A DNA stretch of 9,109 nt from Prevotella sp. CAG:924 (GTDB lineage Bacteria > Bacteroidota > Bacteroidia > Bacteroidales > Bacteroidaceae), in NCBI GenBank assembly GCA_000431975.1, contig HF988537.1, forward strand, positions 1 through 9,109, written 5' to 3'. This document shows positions 7,644 to 9,109 of the stretch, piece by piece. The notes below the pieces were generated by a model. It was not told where the DNA came from. It saw only the letters and a program-made list of their open reading frames with translations, and searched no databases. Within the stretch, counting starts at the first letter, position 1. The number at the start of each line of letters is the position of its first letter. Made by a program: the position numbers and the translations under genes.

Positions 7644-9109
7644 TTAATGACAATTGAGTGCGGCACCGGCCTTAAACCAGGCGATCTGCGTAGCATTATA
7701 GGTATGCTCTGCCTCAAAACTGTCAGTCGTGCCGTCACTATGCTTCAGACTGACGGTGAGCCGCGAGCCCGGTGCGAAGTGGGCCAGACCGGTGACAGAG
7801 ATACGGTCGTCCTCACGCACCTTGTCATAATCGTCCTTGTCGACAAAGGTAAGGGCCAGCATACCCTGCTTCTTCAGGTTGGTCTCATGGATACGTGCAA
7901 AGCTCTTGGCAAGGATCACGCGTACGTTGAGGAAGCGAGGCTCCATGGCTGCATGCTCGCGCGATGAGCCCTCACCATAGTTATCCTCCGCTACGACAAT
8001 AGAAGGAACGCCATGCTGCTTATAATCACGGGCAGCGGCACTCACCTCTTTATATTGTCCGTCAAGCTGGTCTTTCACCTTATTGCTCTCACCATTGAAG
8101 GCATTGACAGCACCCATCAGCAGGTTGCCGGAGATATTCTCCAGATGTCCGCGGTACTTCAGCCACGGACCTGCCTGCGATATATGATCCGTCGTACACT
8201 TACCCTGGGTCTTGATCAGCAATGGCATGTCTATGAGATCCTTACCGTCCCAGGCTTTGAACGGCTCCAGTCGCTGCAGACGCTCACTCGTCGGTGATAT
8301 GATCACTTCTGTCTGGCGGGCTGCGCTACCATGATCGGCAGGGATGAAAAGTCCCGCATCGATCAGATCTTCCAGTACACCCTTACCACTGTTTTGCGCA
8401 GAGGTAAAGCCCTGAGGAGGAAATCCGAAACCGCTCGGCTCATCCAGCTTCACGGCATTTCCGTCCCTGTCGGTCAGTGTATCGGTCGCAGGATTGAAAT
8501 CAAGACGTCCGGCAAGAGCCAGTGCGGTAGTGATCTCAGGAGAGCCGATGAAGGCGTATGTATTGGGATTGCCGTCGGCACGACGGCGGAAATTGCGGTT
8601 GAACGAGGTGACGATCGCATTCTTGCGCGTAGCATCATCAGTATGGCGGTGCCACTGGCCGATACAAGGCCCACAGGCATTCGTCATGATGACGGCCCCT
8701 ATCTTACGGAAATCGTCGAGGATGCCATCACGCTCTACAGTGGCACGGATCTGCTCTGAACCGGGATTGATGATCAGCTGGGCCTTGACAGGAATATTCT
8801 TCTCCACTGCCTGACGGGCCACCGAAGCTGCCCGTGCCAGATCCTGATAGCTGGAGTTGGTACACGAGCCGACAAGACTCACCTCTACTGTCATAGGATA
8901 GTCGTTTGCCGCACCTTTTTCTTTCATCTGAGATAGGGGCGTGGCAGCGTCCGGGGTGAAGGGGCCGTTAAGATGCGGCTCTATCTCCGAAAGGTCGATC
9001 TCCAACACCTGATCGAAATACTTATCCGGCTGTTGCAACACCTCATCATCGGCTTGCAGCTCCTTGGCATTCTGTTCTGCCATTTCAGCCACCTCTGTAC
9101 GGCCTGTCT
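7644..9109 (-). CDS. acn: Aconitate hydratase, mitochondrial type, 5' end outside window
   Basis: The enzyme converts citrate to isocitrate via cis-aconitate using a [4Fe-4S] cluster. 487 C-terminal residues are visible, and the family is about 750 long, so roughly 260 N-terminal residues lie beyond the right edge. The reading frame is open to 9109 with TGRTEVAEMAEQ, matching the family's TGR segment, so the in-frame GTG at 9092 and ATG at 9083 are internal and not starts. Cluster cysteines are in VGSCTNSSY (codon 8862-8864) and TNACGPCIGQW (codons 8673-8675 and 8664-8666). The C-terminal swivelling domain has GKCTTDHISQAGPW and the active-site Ser motif YGEGSSREHAAMEPR. These motifs follow mitochondrial ACO2 rather than AcnB, as described for Bacteroides. 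It is the first visible gene of the leftward cluster. Its iron-sulfur cluster is expected to make it oxygen-sensitive. Confidence 0.94.
   Translation of the reverse strand, partial: TGRTEVAEMAEQNAKELQADDEVLQQPDKYFDQVLEIDLSEIEPHLNGPFTPDAATPLSQMKEKGAANDYPMTVEVSLVGSCTNSSYQDLARAASVARQAVEKNIPVKAQLIINPGSEQIRATVERDGILDDFRKIGAVIMTNACGPCIGQWHRHTDDATRKNAIVTSFNRNFRRRADGNPNTYAFIGSPEITTALALAGRLDFNPATDTLTDRDGNAVKLDEPSGFGFPPQGFTSAQNSGKGVLEDLIDAGLFIPADHGSAARQTEVIISPTSERLQRLEPFKAWDGKDLIDMPLLIKTQGKCTTDHISQAGPWLKYRGHLENISGNLLMGAVNAFNGESNKVKDQLDGQYKEVSAAARDYKQHGVPSIVVAEDNYGEGSSREHAAMEPRFLNVRVILAKSFARIHETNLKKQGMLALTFVDKDDYDKVREDDRISVTGLAHFAPGSRLTVSLKHSDGTTDSFEAEHTYNATQIAWFKAGAALNCH

Overview
The window looks like a chromosomal segment from a Bacteroidales bacterium, most likely Prevotellaceae-like. 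Three things suggest this. Promoters fit the Bacteroidetes -33/-7 pattern (TTTG, about 20 nt, TAnnTTTG). Start codons lack strong Shine-Dalgarno sequences. The aconitase, isocitrate dehydrogenase and citrate synthase genes are clustered, and the aconitase is of the mitochondrial type, as known in Bacteroides. The genus assignment is inference. No mobile-element proteins, phage genes, rRNA, tRNA or CRISPR arrays are visible, and all five genes are intact apart from the one cut by the right edge.

Layout: 1-342 is a non-coding regulatory stretch. It holds a 24-bp tandem repeat at the left edge, a leftward promoter followed about 70 nt later by a hairpin with a T-tract (a possible small RNA or attenuated leader), two small dyads, and the rightward promoter of the first gene. 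Two rightward genes follow: an ABC-F translation-type ATPase (343-2283) and a secreted M13 zinc metallopeptidase (2316-4352). A convergent intergenic region (4353-4697) holds a strong terminator hairpin on each side, with an inverted-repeat-bounded element between them. The leftward cluster then reads acn (7644 to beyond the right edge), icd (6368-7543), gltA (4698-6044). The icd-gltA gap is 323 nt and contains a second element bounded by the same inverted repeat.

The leftward cluster is the oxidative branch from oxaloacetate and acetyl-CoA to 2-oxoglutarate: citrate synthase, aconitase, isocitrate dehydrogenase. In anaerobic Bacteroidetes this branch mainly supplies 2-oxoglutarate for glutamate synthesis. 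The isocitrate dehydrogenase carries Asp-Ile where the E. coli NADP enzyme has Lys344-Tyr345, so I predict it prefers NAD+.

The most unusual signals are non-coding: the shared 12-bp inverted-repeat element in the two largest intergenic regions between genes, and the putative short leftward transcription unit near the left edge. Neither has been tested against databases here.
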